Assembly (NCBI RefSeq): GCF_021390675.1
Contig: NZ_JAJEJV010000004.1
Coordinates: forward strand, 1-64,000
DNA from: Dyella sp. 2HG41-7
GTDB taxonomy: Bacteria; Pseudomonadota; Gammaproteobacteria; Xanthomonadales; Rhodanobacteraceae
Direction of reading: 5' to 3'
DNA: 64,000 bases
Below the pieces are notes generated by a model. It made no database searches. It worked only from the letters and a program-made list of their open reading frames with translations, and was not told the origin of the DNA. The position numbers and the translations under genes were made by a program. Shown in pieces: positions 43,938 through 52,385 of this stretch (position 1 is its first letter; each line of letters starts with the position of its first letter).

Positions 43938-43984
43938 TGGTGCACGCAAGTCTCTGCTAGCTGACGCGTATCAATTTTCCTCAC

Positions 43985-44064
43985 CGTCATTCCAGCGAAA
44001 GCTGGAATCCAGTGACTTTAGGAAGCGTCAAAGACGCTGGATCCCAGCTTTCGCTGGGATGACG
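43985..44064. repeat. REP-like inverted repeat pair
   Basis: CGTCATTCCAGCGAAAGCTG (43985-44004) and its near-complement CAGCTTTCGCTGGGATGACG (44045-44064) face each other across 40 bp; each arm is itself a hairpin (CCAGC-GAAA-GCTGG). The word is typical of repetitive extragenic palindromes in Xanthomonadales and other proteobacteria. No RAYT transposase gene is nearby. Confidence 0.82.
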
Positions 44065-44483
44065 CTAAGGCGATTTAGACATCGCTGTGTCATTGCCAAA
44101 GCGATGCGCGCACCGCGCGGTCCGATAACTTCCCCATAGCAGCGCCAGTGCATCATTCACGTTAGCGACGCAACGCTGAGGAAACGATGCGTCGTGCGTG
44201 GCGCGCCTTCGATCGCCGGCCCATCGAACGACACTCCGATATCGATTGCACACCAGGCAAAAAGGCGCTTCTTTCTTCCGTCGAAATTTTTGCCGCGCAT
44301 GCACTCACTTATTTTGCACGCGATATCGCATCGCACATTTATATCGTGGCAAATCAAATTCGTTTCACTCGACAACGACGGCAGCGGACCTACGCTGCCG
44401 CGGCCGTTCGGCATCCCTGGGGAGGGAGTTGTTATCGCTTCCTCGATACCTGTCACTGCTACTAACTGAGGGAGTAGCTATCC
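44065..44483. other. leader region without identifiable gene
   Basis: About 420 bp between the repeat and the first S53 peptidase. Several overlapping short frames exist on both strands, none with a convincing start site or protein-like composition. The last 70 bp contain GGGGAGGGAG (44420-44429) and the GGAG ribosome site of the peptidase. Confidence 0.5.
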
Positions 44484-46217
44484 ATGACTACCGATTCGAA
44501 AGGGACACAGGTCTCAAATGGATTTTTCGGCTTCGCGCGCAAGGCGTGCGGGCTCTCGCTCGCCATCGCGATGGCGTTGGGCGTCAACACTGTCGCGCAT
44601 GCCGCGCAGGTTGAGACGCATCACGTGCGCGATGCCGTGCACAGTAACGCAGCGACATTAGTGGGTCGCCTCCCTGCGAACCAATTGATGAGCTTGGACG
44701 TTGTACTGCCGCTGCGCGATCAGGCGGGTCTTGATGCCTTTATCGCGGACGTCACCAATCCCGCCAGTGCGAATTATCAGCACTACCTGACGCCGCAGGA
44801 ATTCACCGCGCGCTTTGGCCCGACGCAAAACGACTACGACACCGTGGTGCAGTACCTCACGCGTTACGGCTTCCAAGTAACCGGCGGCAGCCGCGACGGC
44901 ATGGACATTCAGATTGTCGGTCCGGTTTCCGCGGTGGAAGCGGCGTTCAACGTCACGATGCACACGTACAAGCATCCCACCGAAAACCGCACGTTCTACA
45001 GCCCGGATCGCGAACCAACCACGTCGCTGGCGATTTCGCTGTGGCATGTGTCGGGTCTGGATAATTTCTCCATTCCAAAACCGCTGTATGTAAAGAAGAG
45101 CGATTACGCCGCTGCGCACGGCGTCAGCCCGGATTCCGTGGTGTCGCATGCGACGACGGGCTCCGGTCCCTCCGCATCGTTCCTCGGCAGCGACATGCGC
45201 CACGCCTACTACGGTGGCTCGGCGCTGACGGGCGCTGGCCAGAATCTGGGCTTGCTTGAGTACTACGGCACCGATCTCGCCGACGTCACCACGTATTACA
45301 AGAACGCGCATCAAACCAATACCGTGCCGATCACGCTGTATTCGACCGACGGCACCAGCACCGCATGCACGGCGTCGTCCGGTTGCGACGACACCGAGCA
45401 AACGCTGGATATCACGCAAGCGCTCGGCATGGCGCCGAAGTTGTCGAACCTCACCGTGTACGTCGGTTCGACCGACACCGCCATCATCAGCAAGATGACC
45501 ACGCACAGCCCGCTGCCGACGACCATCGGTTGCTCGTGGGGCTGGACGCCGGCCGATCCGTCGACGCTCGATCCATACTTCAAGAAGATGGCCGCGCAAG
45601 GTCAGACATTCTTCGCGGCATCCGGCGACAGCTCGACGTGGTCCGCCAGCAACGAAGCGTGGCCGGCCGATGATGCGTACGTGATTTCGGTCGGCGGCAC
45701 CGATCTGGTCACAAGCAGCGCGGCCGGTCCGTGGAAATCCGAAACGGCATGGGTCGACAGCGGCGGCGGTATTTCGCCCGACAAGATCGCCATTCCGTCG
45801 TGGCAGAAAATCACCGGCGTGATCAACACCACCAATCATGGTTCCAAGACGTATCGCAACGGCCCCGATGTGTCGGCCAATGCGAACTTCACGTTCTACG
45901 TCTGCGCCGATCAAACCACGTGCACGGCGAACGAATACGGCGGCACCAGTTTCGCAGCGCCGATGTGGGCGGGATTTGTCGCGCTGATCAACCAGCAGCG
46001 CGTGGCGGATCACAAAGCGCGCGTCGGCAACTTCAATGCGACGGTTTATCCGGAGAACGAATCCGGCGGCGTGCTCACCAGCACCTACACCACCGACTTC
46101 CACGACATTCTCAGCGGCAAGTCCGGCAGCTTTACGGCGGTGAAGGGCTACGACCTGGTGACCGGCTGGGGTAGTCCGAAGGCGGGATTGATCACAACCT
46201 TGGTCAACGCTCCATAA
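44484..46217 (+). CDS. secreted S53 (sedolisin) family peptidase
   Basis: A 577-residue acid-active serine-carboxyl protease. The signal peptide ends near AHA (about residue 40). The pro-kumamolisin activation domain (about 48-200) is followed by the catalytic domain with Glu305 and Asp309 (TEQTLDIT), GCSWGW and the serine motif GGTSFAAPMW (Ser489). The catalytic Asp of the oxyanion site is probably in ASGDSS. The calcium site is at the C-terminal DFHDILSGKSG region. GGAG precedes the ATG. It is exported and probably degrades proteins outside the cell. Confidence 0.93.
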   Translation: MTTDSKGTQVSNGFFGFARKACGLSLAIAMALGVNTVAHAAQVETHHVRDAVHSNAATLVGRLPANQLMSLDVVLPLRDQAGLDAFIADVTNPASANYQHYLTPQEFTARFGPTQNDYDTVVQYLTRYGFQVTGGSRDGMDIQIVGPVSAVEAAFNVTMHTYKHPTENRTFYSPDREPTTSLAISLWHVSGLDNFSIPKPLYVKKSDYAAAHGVSPDSVVSHATTGSGPSASFLGSDMRHAYYGGSALTGAGQNLGLLEYYGTDLADVTTYYKNAHQTNTVPITLYSTDGTSTACTASSGCDDTEQTLDITQALGMAPKLSNLTVYVGSTDTAIISKMTTHSPLPTTIGCSWGWTPADPSTLDPYFKKMAAQGQTFFAASGDSSTWSASNEAWPADDAYVISVGGTDLVTSSAAGPWKSETAWVDSGGGISPDKIAIPSWQKITGVINTTNHGSKTYRNGPDVSANANFTFYVCADQTTCTANEYGGTSFAAPMWAGFVALINQQRVADHKARVGNFNATVYPENESGGVLTSTYTTDFHDILSGKSGSFTAVKGYDLVTGWGSPKAGLITTLVNAP

Positions 46218-46240
46218 TTCGTAAGTAGCGATGAACTGAC

Positions 46241-46270
46241 GTGGAGGCCGTACGGCCTCCACTTTTTTTT
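46241..46270 (+). terminator. intrinsic terminator after S53 peptidase
   Basis: A perfect 22-bp palindrome (46241-46262) is followed by eight T (46263-46270), 23 bp after the stop codon. Confidence 0.95.
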
Positions 46271-46555
46271 CGGCGCCGGAATGAGGCGAGTTGACCGCAG
46301 TCGTCGACAACGTCCGCTAGGAGTGGCGCTGAGTCGGGCGCCACCTTTACCTTTCGCCCGCCTCCAGGGGTTTCTGTTAACGCGCCATCGCCACCCGGCG
46401 CGTGCACGCTAACGCCGCACTGAGCTTGCTGAAGAAAAGTTTCGTGCTTGAGCGCTTCCGTATGATCGCCTGACAATTTCTAAACGATCTTTGAACTTCT
46501 CTAAGTTCACATTGAAGGCGTAAGGGGCATCTGCTCAAGCCAAAAGGCGATCGTC
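46271..46555. other. intergenic region with a small inverted repeat
   Basis: No gene was seen here. GAACTT-CTCT-AAGTTC (46493-46508) is a perfect 6-bp inverted repeat about 50 bp before the next start codon and could be an operator. Confidence 0.4.
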
Positions 46556-47188
46556 ATGCGCGGTGGAAGTTTTTCTCGGCTCGTTCCCATGTCGCTGGTG
46601 CTGATGTGGTTGCTGCTGGTTTCGGGACTTGTCCAGGCCGCCGACGCCAACCAGCCCCCGGCCAACGACGAACAAGCGTTCCTCGCCCGCGCCCGGTCGG
46701 ACAACGCCAGCCAGATCGCCATGGCGAAGCTGGCGCTGAGCAAATCCACCAATCCACGCGTCATCGACTTGGCCAACTCGATCATCCAGGAACGGACCGC
46801 GCTGGAGACTCGCCTGGCGCAACTGACGCCGGGTCACGACGAAGGCGCCAATCAGCCCGCCGCCGCCACGTCCATGCTGGCGCGTATGCAAGCGCTCAGC
46901 GGCGACGCCTTCGATAAGACTTTCGCCAGTGCTTCGGTGAAAAGCCATTGCCGAATCATCTCGGCGTACGAAGCGATGAAGCTCTCCTCTTCCGATGTCG
47001 CGCTGAGAGATCTCGCGCACGATGCTATTCCGGCGCTGCGCGGCAATCTGACCGTGGCGCTGTCGGTGTTGCGCTCTTCCGACTGGACGCCCTCACGTCA
47101 TCAGGAAGCGCTAACGGCGGTGGATTCGCACGCGGCGAAGGCACCGGTTTTCTGGGAGCCGATCTCGCTCGTGGCAGCGCCTTGGTAA
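46556..47188 (+). CDS. DUF4142-type periplasmic protein
   Basis: A 210-residue protein with a signal peptide (cleavage near VQAAD). The helical domain with ANDEQAFLARARSDNASQIAMAKLALSKSTNPRVIDLANSIIQE matches the DUF4142 ferritin-like family, related to stress-associated periplasmic proteins. The function is unknown. A terminator follows, so it is monocistronic. Confidence 0.83.
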   Translation: MRGGSFSRLVPMSLVLMWLLLVSGLVQAADANQPPANDEQAFLARARSDNASQIAMAKLALSKSTNPRVIDLANSIIQERTALETRLAQLTPGHDEGANQPAAATSMLARMQALSGDAFDKTFASASVKSHCRIISAYEAMKLSSSDVALRDLAHDAIPALRGNLTVALSVLRSSDWTPSRHQEALTAVDSHAAKAPVFWEPISLVAAPW

Positions 47189-47218
47189 GGCGCCGCTAGT
47201 CGCTCCGTTTCAAACCCG

Positions 47219-47253
47219 CCGCCGCGATCGCAAGATCGCGGCGGTTTCTTTTT
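47219..47253 (+). terminator. intrinsic terminator after DUF4142 gene
   Basis: An 11-bp stem CCGCCGCGATC/GATCGCGGCGG with a GCAA loop is followed by TTTCTTTTT. Confidence 0.85.
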
Positions 47254-47670
47254 CGGTGTCGTCATTGCGCATGACACGCGCGACGCGCTCCGATCACACA
47301 CGAATCGCGCGCCGTGCGCGAAGTCGTGTTTTCCATGTGAATTTCGCGAATGCCGTTGCAATGAATACGTATGCATCCTCTGGTTGCTGCATTGCGATGC
47401 TTCCTACTATCGCCGCACCAGCTGTCCGCATCGCCATGCTTCGCGTTCGTTGCAACACGCAATCGATGGGGAGATCGATTCGGCCTACGGCACGCTGCGG
47501 CAACGCAGGTTATTGCGCCTGCATGCACTTCAGGGATTTACGAGTCGCCAACAAAACGTAACGAGTGGTCGTGCCGGTCACGACCGCCTAGAGGATTTGT
47601 TTGCCGCTGAAACGCAAAGCAAGGCTGTTGAACCTGTCCATCCACGATGCAGGAACGGAGGCATGCCCCG
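47254..47670. other. intergenic leader before isoamylase gene
   Basis: About 400 bp with several short overlapping frames on both strands, none credible. Only the GGAGG ribosome site of the isoamylase gene (47656-47662 region) is clear. Confidence 0.4.
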
Positions 47671-50007
47671 ATGAAGTGTTCGAAAATTCTCGCTGCTTTA
47701 CTGGTTTGCGCCAGTCTGGCCGCAACGCCATGGATGCCAGCGCACGCTGCCATCAATCCCAATACCTTGGGCGCCAGTTACAACGCACAGCAAACGCAGA
47801 TTACCTTCCGCGTGTATTCCGCCAACGCCACCAACATGGTGCTGTATCTGTATAGCGCCGGGTACGGCGTGCAGGAATCGGCGACATATGCGCTCACCAA
47901 CGTCGGCAGCGGCGTATGGCAGGTGGTGGTGCCAGTATCGTCGATCAAAGCCGCCGGTATTAGCGGTTCGGTGTACTACGGCTATCGCGCCTGGGGACCG
48001 AACTGGACGTACAGCTCGAGCTGGACGAAAGGTTCGTCGGTGGGCTACGTGTCCGACGTGGATAGCAACGGCAACCGCTTCAATCCGAACAAATTGCTAA
48101 CCGATCCCTATGCACGCGAACTCAGCCAGGATCCGCTCAACGCGCACAATCAGGACGCCGATATTTTCGCATCGGGCGGCACGGTCGATGCCAACTTCGG
48201 CGTCGCGTATCGCCTGATTGACAGCGGCACGTACGCGCCCAAGGGCATCGTGTTGTTGCCGAGCACGCAGAGCACCGGCACCAAACAGACACGCGCGCAA
48301 AAGGACGACGTGATTTACGAAGTGAACGTGCGTGGCCTGACCAAACAAGATTCGAGCATCGCTTCGCAATATCAAGGCACGTATTACGGCGCGGGTCTCA
48401 AGGCCACTTATCTCGCTAGCCTTGGCGTCACGGCGGTGGAATTTCTGCCGATCCAGGAAACGCAGAACGACGAGAACGACGTCATCCCCAATTCGACGCA
48501 AGACCAGAATTATTGGGGCTACATGACCGAAGACTTCTTCGCGCCCGATCGTCGCTACGCGTACAACCAGTCGCCCGGCGGCCCGACCGCGGAATTTCAG
48601 GCGATGGTGCAGGCATTCCACAATGCCGGCATCAAGGTTTATATGGACGTGGTGTACAACCACACGTCCGAAGGCGGCACGTGGAGCAGTACCGATCCCA
48701 CCGTCGCTACGCTCAACTCGTGGCGCGGTTTGGACAACGCCACGTATTACGAAATGACCACGGGCAATCAGTATTTCTACGACGACACCGGCATCGGCGC
48801 GAATTTCAATACGTACAATCCGGTCGCGTCGCAAATGATCGTCGACTCGCTGTCGTACTGGAGCACGACGATGGGCGTGGACGGCTTCCGCTTCGACGAA
48901 GGCCCGATCCTCGGCAACAATTGTCTCAATCAATCCTACGAAGCGGCCGCACCTAATTGTCCGAACGGCGGCTTCAACTTCGATGCGTCCGATCCCAACG
49001 TAGCGGTCAACAAAATCCTCGCCAATTTGACGGTGCGTCCGGCGGGCGGCGGTAGCGGTTTGGATCTGTTCGCTGAACCGTGGAGCGCCAGCGGCGGCGA
49101 CGAGCAAGGCAAATTTCCGGTGGGTTGGTCCGAATGGAACGGCGTGTTCGAAAACACGTTGCGCCAGGCGCAGAACGAACTCGGCAACATGACCATCTCC
49201 ATCGGTCAGGACGCGCAGGACTTTACCGGTTCGTCGAGTATCTTCCAGGGCAACGGTCGCTCTCCGTGGAACTCGACCAACTATATCGACGTGCACGACG
49301 GATTTACCTTGTTCGACGTGTATTACTGCAACGGCACCAACAACAATCAGGGTTGGCCTTACGGTCCGTCGTCGGGCGGCAACCAGACCAACTACAGCTG
49401 GAATCAGGGTGGCGCCGCGGCGGATCAGCGTCGCGCCGCGCGCACGGGTCTGGCCTTCACCATGCTCTCGGCCGGCACGCCGATGATGGCCGGCGGTGAC
49501 GAATACCTGCGTTCCTTGAACTGCAACAACAATCCGTACAACGTCGACTCCATCGCGAACTGGCTCACCTATTCGTGGACCAGCGATCAATCCAACTTCT
49601 ACAACTTCGCGCAGCGCGCCATCGCATTCCGCAAAGCACATCCCGCGTTGCGTCCGCAGAACTGGTACACGTCGAGCGAAGTGGAATGGTGGGAACCGAG
49701 CGGCGTGCAGGCGACGAGCAGTTACTGGAACAACACCAGCAACTACGCCATCGCGTACACGGTCAACGGTACCGATTTCGGCGACAGCAACTCGATGTAC
49801 ATCGCGTACAACGGGTGGTCCGGGCAGGTCACCTTTACCTTGCCGGCGCCGCCCACCGGCACGAACTGGTATCGCGTGACCGACACCTGCAATTGGAACG
49901 ACGGGTCCAACACTTGGGTGACGCCGGGCAACGAAGCGCTGATCGGCGGCGGCGGCGTCACGTACAACCAATGCGGGCAATCGGTGTTGTTGCTGATCGC
50001 GAAGTAG
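47671..50007 (+). CDS. iso: secreted isoamylase (glycogen/amylopectin debranching enzyme)
   Basis: Hydrolyses alpha-1,6 branch points of glycogen and amylopectin outside the cytoplasm. It has 778 residues. A signal peptide (cleavage at HAA-INP) is followed by an N-terminal CBM48-like domain (LGASYNAQQTQITFRVYS) and a GH13 barrel. Catalytic residues are Asp in GFRFDEGP (about 409), Glu in LDLFAEPW (about 468) and Asp in YIDVHDG (about 543). It closely parallels Pseudomonas amyloderamosa isoamylase over its whole length. The segment after the nucleophile reads EGPILGNN, unlike LASVLGNS in that enzyme. GGAGG precedes the ATG. Confidence 0.95.
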   Translation: MKCSKILAALLVCASLAATPWMPAHAAINPNTLGASYNAQQTQITFRVYSANATNMVLYLYSAGYGVQESATYALTNVGSGVWQVVVPVSSIKAAGISGSVYYGYRAWGPNWTYSSSWTKGSSVGYVSDVDSNGNRFNPNKLLTDPYARELSQDPLNAHNQDADIFASGGTVDANFGVAYRLIDSGTYAPKGIVLLPSTQSTGTKQTRAQKDDVIYEVNVRGLTKQDSSIASQYQGTYYGAGLKATYLASLGVTAVEFLPIQETQNDENDVIPNSTQDQNYWGYMTEDFFAPDRRYAYNQSPGGPTAEFQAMVQAFHNAGIKVYMDVVYNHTSEGGTWSSTDPTVATLNSWRGLDNATYYEMTTGNQYFYDDTGIGANFNTYNPVASQMIVDSLSYWSTTMGVDGFRFDEGPILGNNCLNQSYEAAAPNCPNGGFNFDASDPNVAVNKILANLTVRPAGGGSGLDLFAEPWSASGGDEQGKFPVGWSEWNGVFENTLRQAQNELGNMTISIGQDAQDFTGSSSIFQGNGRSPWNSTNYIDVHDGFTLFDVYYCNGTNNNQGWPYGPSSGGNQTNYSWNQGGAAADQRRAARTGLAFTMLSAGTPMMAGGDEYLRSLNCNNNPYNVDSIANWLTYSWTSDQSNFYNFAQRAIAFRKAHPALRPQNWYTSSEVEWWEPSGVQATSSYWNNTSNYAIAYTVNGTDFGDSNSMYIAYNGWSGQVTFTLPAPPTGTNWYRVTDTCNWNDGSNTWVTPGNEALIGGGGVTYNQCGQSVLLLIAK

Positions 50008-50024
50008 CGCGCTCGTCGACATGC

Positions 50025-50057
50025 GACACCTTCCCCGCCATGGGCGGGGAAGGTGTC
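50025..50057. terminator. long hairpin after isoamylase gene
   Basis: A 15-bp perfect stem (50025-50039 with 50043-50057) with an ATG loop lies between the isoamylase gene and a convergent small gene. It has no U-tract, so termination efficiency is unclear. Confidence 0.6.
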
Positions 50058-50070
50058 GATGCGTTGAAGC

Positions 50071-50277
50071 TTATTGATCGCTGGAACGAATGATCGACAG
50101 CCCGTTGGACGTCAGTTGCAGCTCGGCGCCAGTGCCGGCGACGGCGTGGATTTTCTGCAGCAGGCCCATCGCCCACAGTCGGTCCGCTACGTGCCCGGGC
50201 ACGCTCGCGCCCCGACCGACGGCTACCCTCTCCAGGCCTTCCAGATCGCTGGCTTGAAGTTCGACAGATGCATTCAC
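50071..50277 (-). CDS. small hypothetical protein
   Basis: A possible 68-residue protein from a GTG start at 50277, with GGAG 10 nt upstream. The sequence (NASVELQASDLEGLERVAVG through LTSNGLSIIRSS) is soluble and mixed alpha/beta, without recognisable motif. It lies between the isoamylase gene and the FecI gene on the opposite strand. It could also be a chance frame. Confidence 0.4.
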   Translation of the reverse strand: MNASVELQASDLEGLERVAVGRGASVPGHVADRLWAMGLLQKIHAVAGTGAELQLTSNGLSIIRSSDQ

Positions 50278-50458
50278 AGGGGAAAATCTCCGGTTTGGGG
50301 CAGCTTACCCCAAGCTTGCCTCGGCAACCGTGACAACTTTTTGTCGGACAAGTGAACGACGCAGGCTAGGAATTTCACCGGCTCCTCGGCGATTTGCACG
50401 GAAGCCGGTTTTGGTCCACATTGACTCGAATCTGGGTGGGGTAGGTACGAACTCGGGG

Positions 50459-51040
50459 ATGAATAACAAGCGGGATAGCGCGTCGATGGGGTCGCTACCG
50501 GAGGCCCCGGCCATCGACATGCGCGCCAATGCGCAAGGTTTCGAAGCCTTTCTGCGCAGCCAGTTTCGCGGGCTGCTGCAGTTTCTGCGCGCGCGCACGG
50601 CATCCGAACAAGATGCCGAAGACGCCGCGCAAGAAAGCATGGCCAAGCTGATGCGCTACCGCGAGTCCGAACCGCCGTCAGTCTGGAAACAGCTGCTGTA
50701 CAGGATCGCGGTGAACGTGGCGCACGATCAGCACCGCGTCGCTCAAAGCCATCACAGCAAAGACCACGTGGCGCTGGAAGGTTTGGAGATCGCCGCCTCC
50801 GAACATTCGCCCGAGCAACGCGCGCTTTACGATCAGCAGGTAGCGCGCCTGACCAAGGCCATTCTGGAACTGCCGCCCAAGTGTCAGCGCGTGTACCTGC
50901 TTAAACGCGTGCATGGCTTGAGTCACGCGGATATCGCCAAACGCTGCAATATCTCGGTAAAGATGGTCGAGAAACATTTGGCGACCGCGCTTGCGCAACT
51001 ACGGCGCAAGGTAGGCGATTCGCCCATGGAAACGTTTTAA
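50459..51040 (+). CDS. FecI-type ECF sigma factor
   Basis: A 193-residue extracytoplasmic-function sigma factor. Region 2 is FEAFLRSQFRGLLQFLRARTASEQDAEDAAQESMAKLMRY; region 4 is LPPKCQRVYLLKRVHGLSHADIAKRCNISVKMVEKHLATAL. These match the FecI group. The ATG at 50459 was chosen as the first giving a sigma-like N-terminus. Its stop overlaps the FecR start (TAATG). It should be kept inactive by FecR until the outer-membrane receptor signals. Confidence 0.93.
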   Translation: MNNKRDSASMGSLPEAPAIDMRANAQGFEAFLRSQFRGLLQFLRARTASEQDAEDAAQESMAKLMRYRESEPPSVWKQLLYRIAVNVAHDQHRVAQSHHSKDHVALEGLEIAASEHSPEQRALYDQQVARLTKAILELPPKCQRVYLLKRVHGLSHADIAKRCNISVKMVEKHLATALAQLRRKVGDSPMETF

Positions 51041-52053
51041 TGAGCATGGACAGGCAGAATGCACTTGGGGGAGCGCATCTGGGCTCGGCGGACGAAGCCG
51101 AGTACTGGTTTGCGCGTCTGCTCGACAAGGATTGCCCCGCCGACGCACGCGCCGCGTTCGAACGCTGGCGCGACGCCGATCCGCGCCACGCCGCCGCGTT
51201 TCGCGACGTCGAACAGTTGTGGAAGCGAAGCGCCAATGCCGCACGCGATCCGGCGATCATAGCCGCGGCGCAGAGGGCATTGCGTCAAGAATCGTCGATG
51301 CAGTCATCGCGGCGCTGGATGTTCCCTGCCATGGCCGCAGGTTTGGCCGCGCTGGTGGCGATCGTTGCCCTGCCCCGCTGGCTGTCGACGCAAACCGATC
51401 CAGTCGGCACCGACTACGTCACCGCGCCCGGCGAACAGAAAATCGTGCAGCTTGCGGACGGCTCGTCCATCGTGCTGGATACCGATACCGATGTCGTCGT
51501 GCGCTACAGCGCACGTACGCGTCGTGTCGATCTGTTGCGCGGACAAGCGCAGTTTTCCGTACACGGCAATCGCGAGTGGCCGTTCGTCGTGCATGCCGGT
51601 CACGGCACGGTGACGGCGGTCGGTACCGAGTTCCAAATTCGACTCAATGACGACACCACCGACGTCGCATTGCTGCACGGCAAACTCGCGATTACCGCGC
51701 TGTCGTCGCAAGGCGATGCACAAAACGCGTCGCTGACGGGCGGACAAAGCCTGTCGTTCGATCAGGGCGGGCATATCACGCCCGTGCACGCGCTCGATGC
51801 GCAAAAGACACAGGGCTGGACGCAAGGCAAGTTGTTCGTGCACGACTGGCGTCTGCCGCAATTGCTAGCTGAAATGAATCGTTACAGCACCACGCAGTTG
51901 ACGATTGGCGATCCGGCGCTGCAAGACATCCATATCAGCGGTATTTTCCGCGCGAACGATCAACAAACGTTCTTGCTGCTGCTGCAACAGGGCTGGTCCA
52001 TTCGCGCCCGCCGCGTCAGCGATACGCAAATCGTGCTGCTGCGCGATCGTTGA
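51040..52053 (+). CDS. FecR-family anti-sigma factor/transmembrane signal protein
   Basis: A 337-residue protein. The cytoplasmic N-terminal domain has EAEYWFARLLDKDCPADARAAFERWRDADPRHAAAFRDVE (DUF4880), a membrane helix spans about 92-110 (MFPAMAAGLAALVAIVALP), and the periplasmic FecR domain contains QKIVQLADGSSIVLDTDTDVVVRYS. It carries the receptor signal across the inner membrane to the sigma factor. Translational coupling (TAATG) to the sigma gene. The C-terminal part resembles an STN-like secretin/TonB short domain (MNRYSTTQLTIGDPALQDIHISGIF). Confidence 0.93.
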   Translation: MSMDRQNALGGAHLGSADEAEYWFARLLDKDCPADARAAFERWRDADPRHAAAFRDVEQLWKRSANAARDPAIIAAAQRALRQESSMQSSRRWMFPAMAAGLAALVAIVALPRWLSTQTDPVGTDYVTAPGEQKIVQLADGSSIVLDTDTDVVVRYSARTRRVDLLRGQAQFSVHGNREWPFVVHAGHGTVTAVGTEFQIRLNDDTTDVALLHGKLAITALSSQGDAQNASLTGGQSLSFDQGGHITPVHALDAQKTQGWTQGKLFVHDWRLPQLLAEMNRYSTTQLTIGDPALQDIHISGIFRANDQQTFLLLLQQGWSIRARRVSDTQIVLLRDR

Positions 52054-52385
52054 TCGCGCTTCTCGCTTGCACGCATCATTCACGTCGATGAATGCGCATG
52101 TCATCGAAGCGTGATGTTGCACACCAAATTTTGAATCCCGACTTTTTCCTCTCATCGCGCAGGTAGGGTTGTTGTGTTCGCTCGCGTCTTAATCATCGGC
52201 GACGCTGCAGCACGATCGACGTACAGGGAACGTAGGGGACGTTGATCGCTGAGAAGCGAGGGGCTTCGGGCGCAGCCAGACATCGTTTGTGAATCGATAC
52301 GCCGCGGTGAGCGGTGACAACTATTGCATGGGGCTTGCGAGCCGCATCGGGTTCGTCTGCGCCAAATAATTCTGGGAGTTCACTT
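52054..52385 (+). other. leader between fecR and the second S53 peptidase
   Basis: A 332-bp gap without a credible gene. The TGGGAG ribosome site of the peptidase (52370-52375 region) is the only clear element. The gap is long enough for a separate, sigma-dependent promoter. Confidence 0.4.

Noticed and set aside
44157-44456. Overlapping short frames on both strands before the first S53 peptidase
   Set aside because: No Shine-Dalgarno sites, no hydrophobic pattern or motif; treated as leader DNA.
46493-46508. Sigma-E type promoter before the DUF4142 gene (TGAACTT)
   Set aside because: A matching -10 at proper spacing is absent; kept only as an inverted repeat.
48097-50022. 641-codon frame antisense to isoamylase
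   Set aside because: Isoamylase is clearly real over its full length; the antisense frame is valine/arginine-rich with no domain.
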